From contig NZ_JAFBDA010000011.1 of NCBI RefSeq assembly GCF_016907995.1, positions 1 to 64,000 of the forward strand: a stretch of 64,000 bases of DNA, given 5' to 3'. The position numbers were made by a program, and so were the translations under genes. The stretch comes from Clostridium sardiniense. GTDB lineage: Bacteria > Bacillota > Clostridia > Clostridiales > Clostridiaceae. Under the pieces are notes generated by a model. That model did not search any database and had not been told where the DNA came from. It saw only the letters and a program-made list of their open reading frames with translations. Numbering within the stretch: position 1 is the first letter of the stretch; every line of letters starts with the position of its first letter. Below, one piece after another: positions 17,957-27,493 of the stretch.

Positions 17957-18588
17957 TGAGTAAAAAAGGCGTTTTATTAGTAATATCAGGTCCATCAGGA
18001 GCTGGTAAAGGAACAATTTGTAAGGCATTATTAGATAAGCATAAGGATATTTATTTATCAGTTTCAGCCACAACTAGAGAGCCAAGAGTTGGCGAAGTGC
18101 ATGGAGTAAATTATTTCTTCAAAACTAAAGAAGAATTTTTACAAAAGGTTGAAGAAGGAGACTTCTTAGAACATGCAGAAGTGTATGGCAATTACTATGG
18201 AACACCAAAGTCTAGTGTACAAAAGATGTTAGACGAAGGCAGAGATGTAATATTAGAAATAGATATACAAGGAGCTTTAAAAGTTAAAGAAAATTGTGAA
18301 GAGGGAATATTTATATTTATACTTCCTCCATCAATGGAAGAATTAAAACAAAGGATCATTAAAAGAGGAAGTGAAACACCTGAATCATTAATGACAAGAT
18401 TTAAATCAGCATATAAAGAAATAAATTATATATCAAAATATAATTACGCTGTTGTAAATGATGAAGTAGATACAGCTGTAGCAAAGCTTGAATCTATAAT
18501 TACAGCAGAAAGATGTAGAGTAGATAGAATGAAAAATAAGATATTAGATTCTAAGGAGGGCTTTATACATGAACAACTCTATGATTAA
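17956..18588 (+). CDS. gmk: Guanylate kinase
   Basis: The 210-residue enzyme converts GMP and ATP to GDP and ADP, a required step in GTP and dGTP supply. It shows the P-loop SGPSGAGKGT (about residues 11-20), the GMP-binding SATTREPRVGEVHGVNY, and the lid arginines in IKRGSETPESLMTR. Its end overlaps rpoZ by 20 bases, an arrangement also common in other Firmicutes. Length is normal for the family. Confidence 0.97.
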   Translation: MSKKGVLLVISGPSGAGKGTICKALLDKHKDIYLSVSATTREPRVGEVHGVNYFFKTKEEFLQKVEEGDFLEHAEVYGNYYGTPKSSVQKMLDEGRDVILEIDIQGALKVKENCEEGIFIFILPPSMEELKQRIIKRGSETPESLMTRFKSAYKEINYISKYNYAVVNDEVDTAVAKLESIITAERCRVDRMKNKILDSKEGFIHEQLYD

Positions 18589-18790
18589 TCCATCAATAGT
18601 AGATTTATTAAAAAAGGTAGAAGACAGATATTCACTAGTTATAGTGACTTCAAAGAGAGCTAGACAAATAATTGCAGGTAGTGAACCATTAGTAAACATA
18701 AATTCACAAAAACCTTTAACAATCGCAATAAATGAAGTAAATGAAAGTAAAGTAGGATACGAAACTATAGAAGTAGTAGAGGAAAACTAG
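18569..18790 (+). CDS. rpoZ: RNA polymerase omega subunit
   Basis: The 73-residue subunit stabilises the beta-prime subunit during polymerase assembly. The omega pattern is visible: INPSIVDLLKKVEDRYSLV, then TSKRARQI and PLTIAINEV. The ATG at 18569 lies eight bases after AAGGAGGG, inside the end of gmk; a second in-frame ATG at 18581 is possible but farther from that site. The gmk-rpoZ-coaBC order is standard. Confidence 0.94.
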   Translation: MNNSMINPSIVDLLKKVEDRYSLVIVTSKRARQIIAGSEPLVNINSQKPLTIAINEVNESKVGYETIEVVEEN

Positions 18791-18796
18791 TATATT

Positions 18797-19987
18797 ATGT
18801 ATAAGGATAAATGCGTTGTATTAGGAGTTTGTGGAGGAATTGCAGTTTATAAAGCATTAGATGTTGTAAGTGCTCTTCGTAAAAAAGGAGTAGAGGTTAG
18901 GGTCATAATGACTGAATCAGCTACTCAATTTGTTACACCGTTAACTTTTCAGTCAATTAGTCAAAATATGGTTATAACTGATATGTTTTCAGAGCCAAAG
19001 GCATGGGAGATTCAACACATTAGTCTTGCTCAAAAAGCAGATATAATGCTTGTTGCACCAGCTACAGCAAATATAATAGGTAAGGTTGCAAATGGTATAG
19101 CAGATGATATGTTATCAACTACTATAATGGCTACTAAAGCTAAGGTTATATTTGCACCAGCAATGAATACAAATATGTATGAAAATCCAATTGTTCAAGC
19201 TAACATTAAAAAGCTTAAAGAATATGGATATGAGTTTATAGAACCAGACTCAGGAAGACTTGCATGTGGAGATATTGGCAAAGGAAAACTTCCAAAGCCA
19301 GAAGTTATATTTGAACATGTTTTAACAGCACTTCATCCAACTAAAGATTTAGAAGGCAAGAAAGTTCTTGTAACAGCAGGGCCTACTAGAGCAAATATAG
19401 ATCCAGTTAGATTTATAACAAATAATTCAACTGGGAAAATGGGATATGCTATTGCAGAAGAAGCAAGAGATAGAGGAGCTAGAGTTGTACTTGTAACTGG
19501 AGCTAAAAATATAAAGAAACCACAGGGAATAGAGATTATTGAAGTAGATACAAATTCTGAAATGAGAAAGGCTGTCCTTGATCATTATAATTCATCTGAC
19601 ATTGTTATAAAGTCAGCAGCTGTTGCTGATTATAAGCCTAAGGAATATAGCGATGAGAAAATAAAAAAAGGTGATGGGAATTTAAATATAGAATTTACTA
19701 GAGATAATGATATTTTAATGGAACTTGGACAAAAGAAAAAGAACCAAGTATTAATTGGGTTTGCTGCTGAAAGTAGTAATTTGATAGAAAACGCAAAAGG
19801 CAAATTAAAGAGAAAAAATCTTGATTATATTATAGCAAATGATATTACATCAAAAGAAACTGGTTTTGGTAGTGATCAAAATAAGGTTTTTGTAATTTCA
19901 AAAGATGGTTCTATAAAAGAACTTGATATAATGAGTAAAAGAGAAGTAGCTAGTAATTTGTTTGATGTTATTGAAAGAAAGCGCTAA
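18797..19987 (+). CDS. coaBC: Bifunctional phosphopantothenoylcysteine decarboxylase / synthetase CoaBC
   Basis: The 396-residue protein joins two steps of coenzyme A synthesis. The N-terminal flavoprotein decarboxylase (CoaC) has GVCGGIAVYKALD, the active-site His in WEIQHISLA, and APAMNTNMYENP; the substrate-clamp segment shows the conserved Cys in SGRLACGDIGKGKLP. The C-terminal synthetase (CoaB) begins at KKVLVTAGPTRANIDPVRFI. The SD is a modest GAGGA about 12 bases upstream. A second CoA gene, coaD, lies at 37.4 kb. Confidence 0.96.
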   Translation: MYKDKCVVLGVCGGIAVYKALDVVSALRKKGVEVRVIMTESATQFVTPLTFQSISQNMVITDMFSEPKAWEIQHISLAQKADIMLVAPATANIIGKVANGIADDMLSTTIMATKAKVIFAPAMNTNMYENPIVQANIKKLKEYGYEFIEPDSGRLACGDIGKGKLPKPEVIFEHVLTALHPTKDLEGKKVLVTAGPTRANIDPVRFITNNSTGKMGYAIAEEARDRGARVVLVTGAKNIKKPQGIEIIEVDTNSEMRKAVLDHYNSSDIVIKSAAVADYKPKEYSDEKIKKGDGNLNIEFTRDNDILMELGQKKKNQVLIGFAAESSNLIENAKGKLKRKNLDYIIANDITSKETGFGSDQNKVFVISKDGSIKELDIMSKREVASNLFDVIERKR

Positions 19988-20008
19988 GTATGCGCTTTCT
20001 TCTCTTAT
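19976..20008 (+). terminator. Hairpin overlapping the coaBC stop, probable weak terminator
   Basis: AGAAAGCGC and GCGCTTTCT form a perfect nine-base stem whose loop contains the coaBC stop codon. It is followed by the interrupted pyrimidine run TCTCTT rather than a pure T tract. Confidence 0.6.
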
Positions 20009-20040
20009 TAAGAAGAATTTTGAAAGGGTGAACTTATAAA

Positions 20041-22236
20041 ATGGAACTATATGCTGAAGTAATTGTAAATAGTGATGCTGTAGAGATAGATAGAACATTC
20101 ACTTATAAAGTTAAAGATGATCTAGTTCCTTTAATTAGTGTAGGTCACAGAGTTAAGATTCCATTTGGAGTGAGAAATAAACCTACAGAAGGGTTTGTTA
20201 TGGCTCTTTCAACTGAGTTTAATGATACATATAAGGTTAAAGAAATAATTAAATTATGTGATGAAGAACCTATTCTTACAAAAGAAGATTTGCTTATGAT
20301 AGAATTTTTAATACGGAAAACTCTTTGCAAACATATAGATGCAATAAGAGTTTTAATACCAACTGGACTTATTAAAGGACTAAAAAGCAAAAAGAAAAAA
20401 GTTATTAAGTTTGTTAATGATTTTTATGAAGATATAAAAAACAAAGAAAAATATAAAAATCTTATTAGATTTATAAAAGATAATGATTGTTTATTTTCTA
20501 AATCAGAATTATCTAAAGAATATAACTTTTCTACATATGTAATAAATAAATCAATAGAAAAAGGCTATTTATCTGTTGAAGAGACAGTAATAGAGAGATT
20601 TAATCGTAGGATTTATAAAGAAGATAATTCTAAAGATTTAACAGAAGAACAAAAACAAGCAATATTAAGGATTGAAAACACAGATAAAAATGGAGTGCTT
20701 TTAAAGGGTGTAACAGGTTCGGGGAAAACTGAAATTTATATGAATTTAGTAGAAAAGGTACTAAATAGAGGAGAGGGAGCTATTGTTTTAGTTCCAGAAA
20801 TAGCATTAACTCCACAGATGATTGAAAGATTTAAAGGGAGATTTGGAGAAGATGTTGCACTATTTCATAGTAGGCTTTCAGATGGTGAAAGATTCGATGA
20901 ATGGTATAGAGTAAAATCAGGAAGGTGTAGACTTGTAGTTGGAGCTAGAAGTGCAATATTCCTTCCGGTAGATAAATTAGGATTAATAATTATCGATGAA
21001 GAACATGAAGGAACTTATAAATCTGAACATAACCCTAAGTATAATACTAAAGAAGTAGCAGAATTTTTAAGTGTTATAAAGGGATGTAAATATATTTTAG
21101 GATCTGCAACGCCATCTGTTGAAAGTTTTGCAGATGCTATGGTCTCAAAAGTAGAATTAATTGAACTTAATAATAGAGTTGATAATAAACCTCTTCCTAC
21201 TATGCAAATAGTAGATATGAGGGAAGAGCTTAAAGTTAAGAATCTTTCAATGTTTTCAAGAAAACTTTATAAAGAAATGAAAGAAGCTTTAGAGAGAAAA
21301 GAGCAAATTATATTATTCTTAAATAGAAGAGGCTTTTCTACATTTATTTCTTGTAGAAGCTGTGGATATGTATTTAAATGTCACAAATGTGACATATCTA
21401 TGACTTATCATAAAAATGGATACTTAGTTTGCCATTATTGTGGCAGAACAGAAAAGCAAGTTAAAATCTGTCCAAAATGTAAGAGTAAATATGTTAAGTT
21501 TTTTGGAGCTGGTACTGAAAAAGTAGAGAATGAAGTTAGAAAATATTTTAAAGATGCTAGAATTCTTAGGATGGATGCTGACACAACAAGAAATAAAGAT
21601 TCTCATGAAAAAATATACAATTCTTTTAAAAGAGGAGAAGCTGATATATTAATTGGAACACAAATGATAACAAAAGGCTTAGATTTTAAAGGAGTTACCT
21701 TAGTTGGAGTATTGGCTGCTGATATGTCACTTAATATACCTGATTATAGATCTAGTGAGAGGACGTTTCAGGTAATAACTCAGGTTGCAGGAAGAGCAGG
21801 CAGAGGAGATAAAGAAGGGAAAGTTATAATACAATCTTATACTCCAAATCATCCAAGTTTAAAGTATGCTATAGATAATGACTATGTAGGCATGTTTAAA
21901 GAAGAAATTGCTATAAGAAAAGGAATGGGATATCCACCTTTTGGGAAAATATTGCTTATAAGAGGAATTTCAAAAAATGAAGAAAAATTAAAAAAAATTA
22001 TGAAATCTATAGCTAAGGAAGTTGATAAATTACTAGATGATGAAATAACACTGCTAGGGCCAACTCAATGTATAGTTGGAAAGATTAAGGATAAGCATAG
22101 ATGGCAAATCTTAATTAAGGGCAAAATTATAGATGAACTAGCTAAAAAAATAAAAGATAGACTTTATGAAATGAATAAGAGTGTATATAATGAAATAAGA
22201 GTAAATATTGATATAAACCCAAATAATTTATTATAG
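20041..22236 (+). CDS. priA: Primosomal protein N', replication-restart helicase PriA
   Basis: The 731-residue superfamily 2 helicase reloads the replisome at stalled forks. It has the N-terminal DNA-binding domain, Walker A GVTGSGKTEIY, the DEEH Walker B, and motifs FLNRRGFS, GTQMITKG and QVAGRAGR. The zinc-binding cysteine array sits between helicase motifs (CRSCGYVFKCHKC, CHYCG, CPKCKSKY). AAAGGGTG lies nine bases before the ATG. priA-def-fmt-rsmB is a conserved Firmicute order. Confidence 0.97.
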   Translation: MELYAEVIVNSDAVEIDRTFTYKVKDDLVPLISVGHRVKIPFGVRNKPTEGFVMALSTEFNDTYKVKEIIKLCDEEPILTKEDLLMIEFLIRKTLCKHIDAIRVLIPTGLIKGLKSKKKKVIKFVNDFYEDIKNKEKYKNLIRFIKDNDCLFSKSELSKEYNFSTYVINKSIEKGYLSVEETVIERFNRRIYKEDNSKDLTEEQKQAILRIENTDKNGVLLKGVTGSGKTEIYMNLVEKVLNRGEGAIVLVPEIALTPQMIERFKGRFGEDVALFHSRLSDGERFDEWYRVKSGRCRLVVGARSAIFLPVDKLGLIIIDEEHEGTYKSEHNPKYNTKEVAEFLSVIKGCKYILGSATPSVESFADAMVSKVELIELNNRVDNKPLPTMQIVDMREELKVKNLSMFSRKLYKEMKEALERKEQIILFLNRRGFSTFISCRSCGYVFKCHKCDISMTYHKNGYLVCHYCGRTEKQVKICPKCKSKYVKFFGAGTEKVENEVRKYFKDARILRMDADTTRNKDSHEKIYNSFKRGEADILIGTQMITKGLDFKGVTLVGVLAADMSLNIPDYRSSERTFQVITQVAGRAGRGDKEGKVIIQSYTPNHPSLKYAIDNDYVGMFKEEIAIRKGMGYPPFGKILLIRGISKNEEKLKKIMKSIAKEVDKLLDDEITLLGPTQCIVGKIKDKHRWQILIKGKIIDELAKKIKDRLYEMNKSVYNEIRVNIDINPNNLL

Positions 22237-22248
22237 GAGGAATTTTTA

Positions 22249-22692
22249 ATGGCAATTAGAAAGATAAGACTTAAAGGTGATGAAGTATTAAGAAAGAATA
22301 GTAAGGTTGTTGATAAAATAGATAATAGAACTTTAACATTAATAGGAGATATGATAGATACTATGTATGAAGAGGATGGAGTTGGTCTTGCAGCACCACA
22401 AGTTGGAATACTTAAAAGGATATTTGTTATAGATGTTTATGATGGAGAAGGTGCTAGAGTATTTATAAATCCTGAAATTCTTGAAACTTCAGGAAGTCAA
22501 TATGGAGAAGAAGGATGTCTTAGTGTACCAGGTGAATTTGAAGATGTAGAAAGAGCGAACTATGTAAAGGTAAAAGCTTTAAATGAAAAAGGGGAAGAAT
22601 TTATTTTAGAGGGAGAAGAGTTACTTGCAAGAGCAATTCTACACGAAAATGATCATTTAAATGGTATTTTATTTATAGATAAAGTAAAATAA
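22249..22692 (+). CDS. def: Peptide deformylase
   Basis: The 147-residue metalloenzyme removes the formyl group from nascent N-termini. All three family motifs are present: [10 protein letters not shown] (motif 1), EEGCLSVPG with the metal-binding Cys (motif 2), and HENDHLNG, the HExxH pair (motif 3). GGAGGAA precedes the ATG. It lies 12 bases after priA and just before fmt, the enzyme that adds the formyl group, so the pair works on the same modification. Confidence 0.97.
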   Translation: MAIRKIRLKGDEVLRKNSKVVDKIDNRTLTLIGDMIDTMYEEDGVGLAAPQVGILKRIFVIDVYDGEGARVFINPEILETSGSQYGEEGCLSVPGEFEDVERANYVKVKALNEKGEEFILEGEELLARAILHENDHLNGILFIDKVK

Positions 22693-22722
22693 ATTTTACT
22701 AACCAAAAAAGGAGGGATACTT

Positions 22723-23652
22723 TTGAAGATAGTATTTATGGGAACACCAGATTTTGCAGTTCCATCTTTAAAAGAATTAATAGATAAATATGGAGTTGAG
22801 GCAGTATTTACTCAACCAGATAGACCAAAAGGTAGAGGTAAGAAATTAGCTTTTTCACCAGTTAAAGAAGAAGCCTTAAAACATGATATTAAGGTATATC
22901 AACCAGAAAAATTAAAAGATGAAAAAGAAATGATTGAAATGCTAAAAGAAATGAAGCCAGATTTTATTATAGTTGTAGCATTTGGTCAAATACTTACTAA
23001 AGAAGTTCTTGATATACCAAAGTATGGTTGCATAAATTTACATGGATCAATACTTCCTATGTATAGAGGTGCAGCACCTATAAATTGGGCAATTATAAAT
23101 GGAGAAAAGGTATCAGGAAACACTACTATGCTTATGGATGTTGGACTTGATACTGGAGATATGCTTTTAAAGGATGAAGTTGAAATAACTGAAAATATGA
23201 ATGCGGGAGAACTTTATGATATCCTTAAAGAAAGAGGCGGAAAGCTTTTAGTTGATACAATAGAAGGTGTAGTTAATGGAACTATAACTCCAGAAAAACA
23301 AAGTGATGAAACTTTTTATGCTAAAATGTTAAATAAAAAGATGGCTGAAATTGATTGGAAAAAGAGTGCTAGAGAAATTCATAATATGATTAGAGGATTA
23401 AATCCTTGGCCTGTTGCACATACTTTATATGATGGAAGCACTATGAAAATATTTGAAAGTGAAGCCTTAAATAAAGAAAGCAAAGCAGAGTGTGGAAAAA
23501 TAATAGATGTTTCAAAAAAAGGAATAGAAGTCTCTACAGGAGAAGGGATTCTTTTAATTAAAAAAATGCAATTTCCAAATTCAAAGCCTTTAATGGTAGA
23601 GCAATATATAAATGGTCATGAGGTTAATAAAGAATTTATATTAGGTAGATAG
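22723..23652 (+). CDS. fmt: Methionyl-tRNA formyltransferase
   Basis: The 309-residue enzyme formylates initiator Met-tRNA with 10-formyltetrahydrofolate. Motifs include [12 protein letters not shown] at the N-terminus, the catalytic [16 protein letters not shown] segment with Asn and His, and DTGDMLL. The start is TTG, ten bases after AAAGGAGGG; no nearby ATG fits. It stands directly after def, which reverses the formyl addition after translation begins. Confidence 0.97.
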   Translation: MKIVFMGTPDFAVPSLKELIDKYGVEAVFTQPDRPKGRGKKLAFSPVKEEALKHDIKVYQPEKLKDEKEMIEMLKEMKPDFIIVVAFGQILTKEVLDIPKYGCINLHGSILPMYRGAAPINWAIINGEKVSGNTTMLMDVGLDTGDMLLKDEVEITENMNAGELYDILKERGGKLLVDTIEGVVNGTITPEKQSDETFYAKMLNKKMAEIDWKKSAREIHNMIRGLNPWPVAHTLYDGSTMKIFESEALNKESKAECGKIIDVSKKGIEVSTGEGILLIKKMQFPNSKPLMVEQYINGHEVNKEFILGR

Positions 23653-23663
23653 GAGAGATAGTT

Positions 23664-24353
23664 ATGTATTATCCATTTTATTTTGACAGAACAATGCTTA
23701 TATTAATACCTGCTCTTTTAGTTAGCTTTTGGGCTCAAGCGAAAATTAGCTCAACTTATAATAAGTATAAAACTATAAGAACTATGAATGGTTACACAGG
23801 TGAACAAGTTGCAAGAATGATGCTAAATGAAGCAGGACTTTCTTTTGTAAATATTGAAATGGTAAATACAAGGCTTGGAGATCATTATGATCCAGGGAAT
23901 AAAGTGCTTAGATTATCTCCAGAGGTGTATAGTGGAATCTCAATTGCAGCTGCTGGAATTGCAGCTCATGAGGTTGGCCATGCAATTCAACATAAAGAAG
24001 CTTATAAGCCACTTATAATTAGAAATTCAATTGTTCCAGTTGTAAATTTTGGTTCGAGTATTTCATGGATTTTATTTGTTATTGGGCTGTTTATGGGAAA
24101 TAGTTTGCTTGTTAATTTAGGAATTGTATTATTTTCAGGAGTAGTAGTATTTCAATTAGTAACACTTCCAGTTGAGTTTAATGCATCAAGCAGAGCTATT
24201 AATATACTAGATAAAAGAGGTATATTATATGGTGATGAAGTGAGTGGTGCTAAAAAAGTATTAGGAGCAGCTGCTATGACATATATTGCATCTGCATTAA
24301 TGGCAATTGCACAGTTATTAAGATTAATTGCAATTAGTAAAAGAGATAATTAA
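23664..24353 (+). CDS. YugP-family zinc metallopeptidase, membrane
   Basis: The 229-residue membrane protein belongs to the neutral zinc metallopeptidase family of Bacillus YugP. It has an N-terminal hydrophobic helix, the zinc motif AAHEVGHAIQH (HExxH) around residue 104, and further membrane helices flanking LPVEFNASSRA, a conserved segment of the family. The SD is AGGAGA. It is inserted between fmt and rsmB, a position seen in many Clostridia. Its substrate is not known. Confidence 0.88.
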   Translation: MYYPFYFDRTMLILIPALLVSFWAQAKISSTYNKYKTIRTMNGYTGEQVARMMLNEAGLSFVNIEMVNTRLGDHYDPGNKVLRLSPEVYSGISIAAAGIAAHEVGHAIQHKEAYKPLIIRNSIVPVVNFGSSISWILFVIGLFMGNSLLVNLGIVLFSGVVVFQLVTLPVEFNASSRAINILDKRGILYGDEVSGAKKVLGAAAMTYIASALMAIAQLLRLIAISKRDN

Positions 24354-24403
24354 AAAGTATTATAGATTAATAGATTAAGAAAAACTGAAAGAAGAGGTAT
24401 TTT

Positions 24404-25717
24404 ATGAATAGTAGAAGCATAGCTTTAAAAGTACTAAATAGAGTATTTAATGAAGGGGCTTATTCAAACTTAGCATTATCAAATGAATTAAACAATTCAG
24501 ACCTTAATGATAAAGATAAAGCATTAGTAACAGAAATAGTTTATGGAACTATAAGAAGAAAAAGTAGTTTAGATACTCTTATAGCTTCATTTGTTAAAGA
24601 TATAAAGATAATGGATAAAAGAGTATTAAATATCCTAAGAATGGCAATGTATCAATTGAAATTTTTAGATAAGGTTCCAAGTTATGCTGCGTGCAATGAA
24701 GCTGTAGAACAAGCTAAAAAAATATCTTTAGGATCAAGCAAATTAGTTAATGGTATTTTAAGAACTTATGGTAAAAAAGGTGAGTCAGGGTTAAACTTTA
24801 AAAATAAAATATATGAACTAGCCTATACATATTCTTTTGAACCATGGCTTATAAGATTATTTATAAAACAATATGGAGAGGAAGATACTATAAAAATTCT
24901 AAATGGATTAAACTTTACTCCAAAGGTAACAGTTAGAGTAAATTCATTAAAATCTAACTTTGATGAAGTGTTTGAAGAGTTAGAAGAAAATGGTTATAAT
25001 GTAGAAGAAGGATATATATGTCCTGAGGCTATTTCAATTAAAGGTGGAAAAAGCGTAGAAAATAATAAATTGTTTAATGAAGGTAAGATAACTGTTCAAG
25101 ATGAAAGTGCTATGTTAGTTGCACCACTTTTAGATGTAAAGCATGGTGAAATTGTATTAGATTTATGTAGTGCACCTGGAGGTAAGACAACTCATATATC
25201 AGAGCTTCTTGAGAATACAGGAAAAGTTTTAGCTTTTGATTTACATGAAAATAAATTAGGCTTAATTAAAGAAAATTGTGATAGACTAGGAATAGATAAT
25301 GTAGAATTAAAAGAAATGGATGCTACAAAGATAGACGTAGAGCTTGTAGGTCTTGCTGATAAAATACTTTTAGATGTTCCATGTTCAGGTCTAGGAATAA
25401 TAAAGAGAAAACCAGAAATTAAATGGAATAAAAATCGTGAAGAACTTAAAGAAATAGTTAAAGTACAAAGAGATATTATGGAAAATTCATGGCAATATTT
25501 AAAAATTGGTGGAGCTATGGTTTACTCAACTTGTACTTTAAATAAAGAAGAAAACGAGCAAAACATTGAATGGTTCTTAAATAAACATAAAGACTGTAAG
25601 TTAGAGAAAGTATTCATAGGCAAGGGAGATAACTTAAAATATCAAAATGATATGTTAACAGTTTTTCCAAATGAGTATATGGATGGTTTCTTTATGGCTA
25701 AACTTAAGAAAATTTAG
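24404..25717 (+). CDS. rsmB: 16S rRNA (cytosine-967-C5)-methyltransferase RsmB
   Basis: The 437-residue protein has an N-terminal NusB-like RNA-binding domain (about residues 1-140) and a C-terminal SAM-dependent methyltransferase domain. The SAM-binding motif is [14 protein letters not shown], and the two RsmB cysteines are in DVPCSGLG and [12 protein letters not shown]. It methylates C967 of 16S rRNA. GAAGAGG precedes the ATG. The rlmN gene begins 13 bases later, so two rRNA methylation genes are adjacent. Confidence 0.95.
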   Translation: MNSRSIALKVLNRVFNEGAYSNLALSNELNNSDLNDKDKALVTEIVYGTIRRKSSLDTLIASFVKDIKIMDKRVLNILRMAMYQLKFLDKVPSYAACNEAVEQAKKISLGSSKLVNGILRTYGKKGESGLNFKNKIYELAYTYSFEPWLIRLFIKQYGEEDTIKILNGLNFTPKVTVRVNSLKSNFDEVFEELEENGYNVEEGYICPEAISIKGGKSVENNKLFNEGKITVQDESAMLVAPLLDVKHGEIVLDLCSAPGGKTTHISELLENTGKVLAFDLHENKLGLIKENCDRLGIDNVELKEMDATKIDVELVGLADKILLDVPCSGLGIIKRKPEIKWNKNREELKEIVKVQRDIMENSWQYLKIGGAMVYSTCTLNKEENEQNIEWFLNKHKDCKLEKVFIGKGDNLKYQNDMLTVFPNEYMDGFFMAKLKKI

Positions 25718-25730
25718 TAGGAGAAATTTT

Positions 25731-26762
25731 ATGAAAAATTTATTAGATTATACTTTAGATGAATTTGCATCATGGTTAAAAGAAAATGGTGAAAGTGCTT
25801 TTAGATCAAAACAAGTATTTTCATGGATGTATAAAGATATATGGAATTTTGATGATATGAAAAATATACCAAAGTCATTAAAAGAAAAGTTAAATGAAAA
25901 CTTTGAAATTTTAATTCCTGAGGTTGTTGAATGTTTTCAGTCATCAGATGATAATACGAGGAAATTACTTTTAGCGCTTAATGATGGAAATTTAATAGAA
26001 TGTGTAATCATGCAATACAAACATGGAAATACAATATGTATTTCTACTCAAGTTGGATGTAGAATGGGATGTAAATTCTGTGCATCAACAATAGATGGTA
26101 GAGTGAGAAACTTGACTTCTGGTGAAATTCTTTCACAAATAATGATAGCTCAAAAGGTATTAGGAGAAAGAATATCAAATATTGTTTTAATGGGAAGTGG
26201 GGAACCACTTGATAATTATGACAATGTTTTAAAATTCCTAAAAGAAGTGACTTCTGAATATGGATTTAACATAGGTCAAAGGCATATTACACTATCAACA
26301 TGTGGATTAGTACCTAAAATTTATGAATTAGCAGATGAAGGTATGACAATAACACTTGCGATTTCATTACATGCATTTAGTGATGAAAAGAGAAGAGAGA
26401 TAATGCCAATTGCTAACAAATATTCAATAAAAGAAATTTTAGATGCATGCCATTACTATATTGATAAAACTAATAGAAGAGTAACATTTGAATATGCACT
26501 AGTAAAAGATGTTAATGATAGTAAAGAAGATGCTAAATCTTTAGGGCAATTATTAAAAGGAATGCTTTGTCATGTCAATTTAATACCTGTAAATGAAGTA
26601 AAAGAAAATTCATTTAAAAGATCTTCTAATAAAACTGTAGAAACTTTTGCAGAAATTCTTAAAGATAGAGGAATTGAAGCTACAGTTAGAAGAGAAATGG
26701 GCGGAGATATTAATGCAGCATGCGGGCAATTGAGAAGAAGTTACATTAAGTCCCAAAGTTAG
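25731..26762 (+). CDS. rlmN: 23S rRNA / tRNA adenine C2-methyltransferase RlmN (radical SAM)
   Basis: The 343-residue radical-SAM enzyme methylates A2503 of 23S rRNA and A37 of some tRNAs at C2. The iron-sulfur cluster ligands are Cys110, Cys114 and Cys117 in [24 protein letters not shown] and the catalytic cysteine near the C-terminus ([10 protein letters not shown]) follow. I choose the ATG at 25731 because TAGGAGA lies eight bases upstream; an in-frame codon further up lies within rsmB. It clusters with rsmB and stp as in Bacillus. Confidence 0.96.
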   Translation: MKNLLDYTLDEFASWLKENGESAFRSKQVFSWMYKDIWNFDDMKNIPKSLKEKLNENFEILIPEVVECFQSSDDNTRKLLLALNDGNLIECVIMQYKHGNTICISTQVGCRMGCKFCASTIDGRVRNLTSGEILSQIMIAQKVLGERISNIVLMGSGEPLDNYDNVLKFLKEVTSEYGFNIGQRHITLSTCGLVPKIYELADEGMTITLAISLHAFSDEKRREIMPIANKYSIKEILDACHYYIDKTNRRVTFEYALVKDVNDSKEDAKSLGQLLKGMLCHVNLIPVNEVKENSFKRSSNKTVETFAEILKDRGIEATVRREMGGDINAACGQLRRSYIKSQS

Positions 26763-26773
26763 GGGGAGAGTAT

Positions 26774-27493
26774 ATGGTAGGATATAAAAGTGATGTTGGA
26801 ATAAAACGAAAATTTAATGAAGATAGTTTTGGTTACTTTGAAGATGATTCTTATAGTATTTATGTAGTTGCAGATGGAATGGGTGGCCATAATGCAGGGG
26901 AAGTAGCTAGTGAAATGGCAGTTAGTGAAGTTGTAAAATTTGTAAATGATAATATTAATGAATTTTGTGATAATGTTCTTGAAGAAGCAATAAAAAAAGT
27001 AAACTCTAATATATATAATTATTCAGCAAGTGATAAAAAGTTAAAGGGAATGGGAACTACAATAACAGCATGTTTGTGTTATAATAATAAAGTAATTGTT
27101 GCAAATGTAGGTGATAGTTCTTGCTTTGGAGTTAAGGATGATATTGTATATAAGCTTACAAAGGATCACTCTTTAGTTCAGCAACTTTTAGATGCTGGAA
27201 GTATATCAGAAACTGAGGCAATGAATCACCCAAATAAAAACATTATTACAAGAGCTGTTGGAACTAGTGAAAATGTTGAAGTAGATATATTTAAATTTGA
27301 GCTAGATGAATATGATAAATATCTAATATGTTCAGATGGATTAACTAATGAAGTCACAATTGATGAAATGAACAATATATTAAAAAGAGAAAAAAACAAT
27401 AAACTTGCCTGTGAATACTTAGTAGATGAAGCTAATAAAAATGGAGGCAGAGATAATATTACAGTGATGTTGTTTGGAGGAGAGATAATATGA
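26774..27493 (+). CDS. stp: PP2C-type serine/threonine phosphatase (PrpC/Stp)
   Basis: The 239-residue metal-dependent phosphatase has the PP2C motifs: KRKFNEDSFG near the N-terminus, VADGMGGHNAGEVAS with the first metal-binding Asp, GMGTTITACL, ANVGDSSCFG, and GRDNITVMLF at the end with the last metal ligand. It is the partner of the kinase directly downstream, overlapping its start by four bases, so the two are made together. In Bacillus PrpC reverses PrkC phosphorylation. Confidence 0.96.
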   Translation: MVGYKSDVGIKRKFNEDSFGYFEDDSYSIYVVADGMGGHNAGEVASEMAVSEVVKFVNDNINEFCDNVLEEAIKKVNSNIYNYSASDKKLKGMGTTITACLCYNNKVIVANVGDSSCFGVKDDIVYKLTKDHSLVQQLLDAGSISETEAMNHPNKNIITRAVGTSENVEVDIFKFELDEYDKYLICSDGLTNEVTIDEMNNILKREKNNKLACEYLVDEANKNGGRDNITVMLFGGEII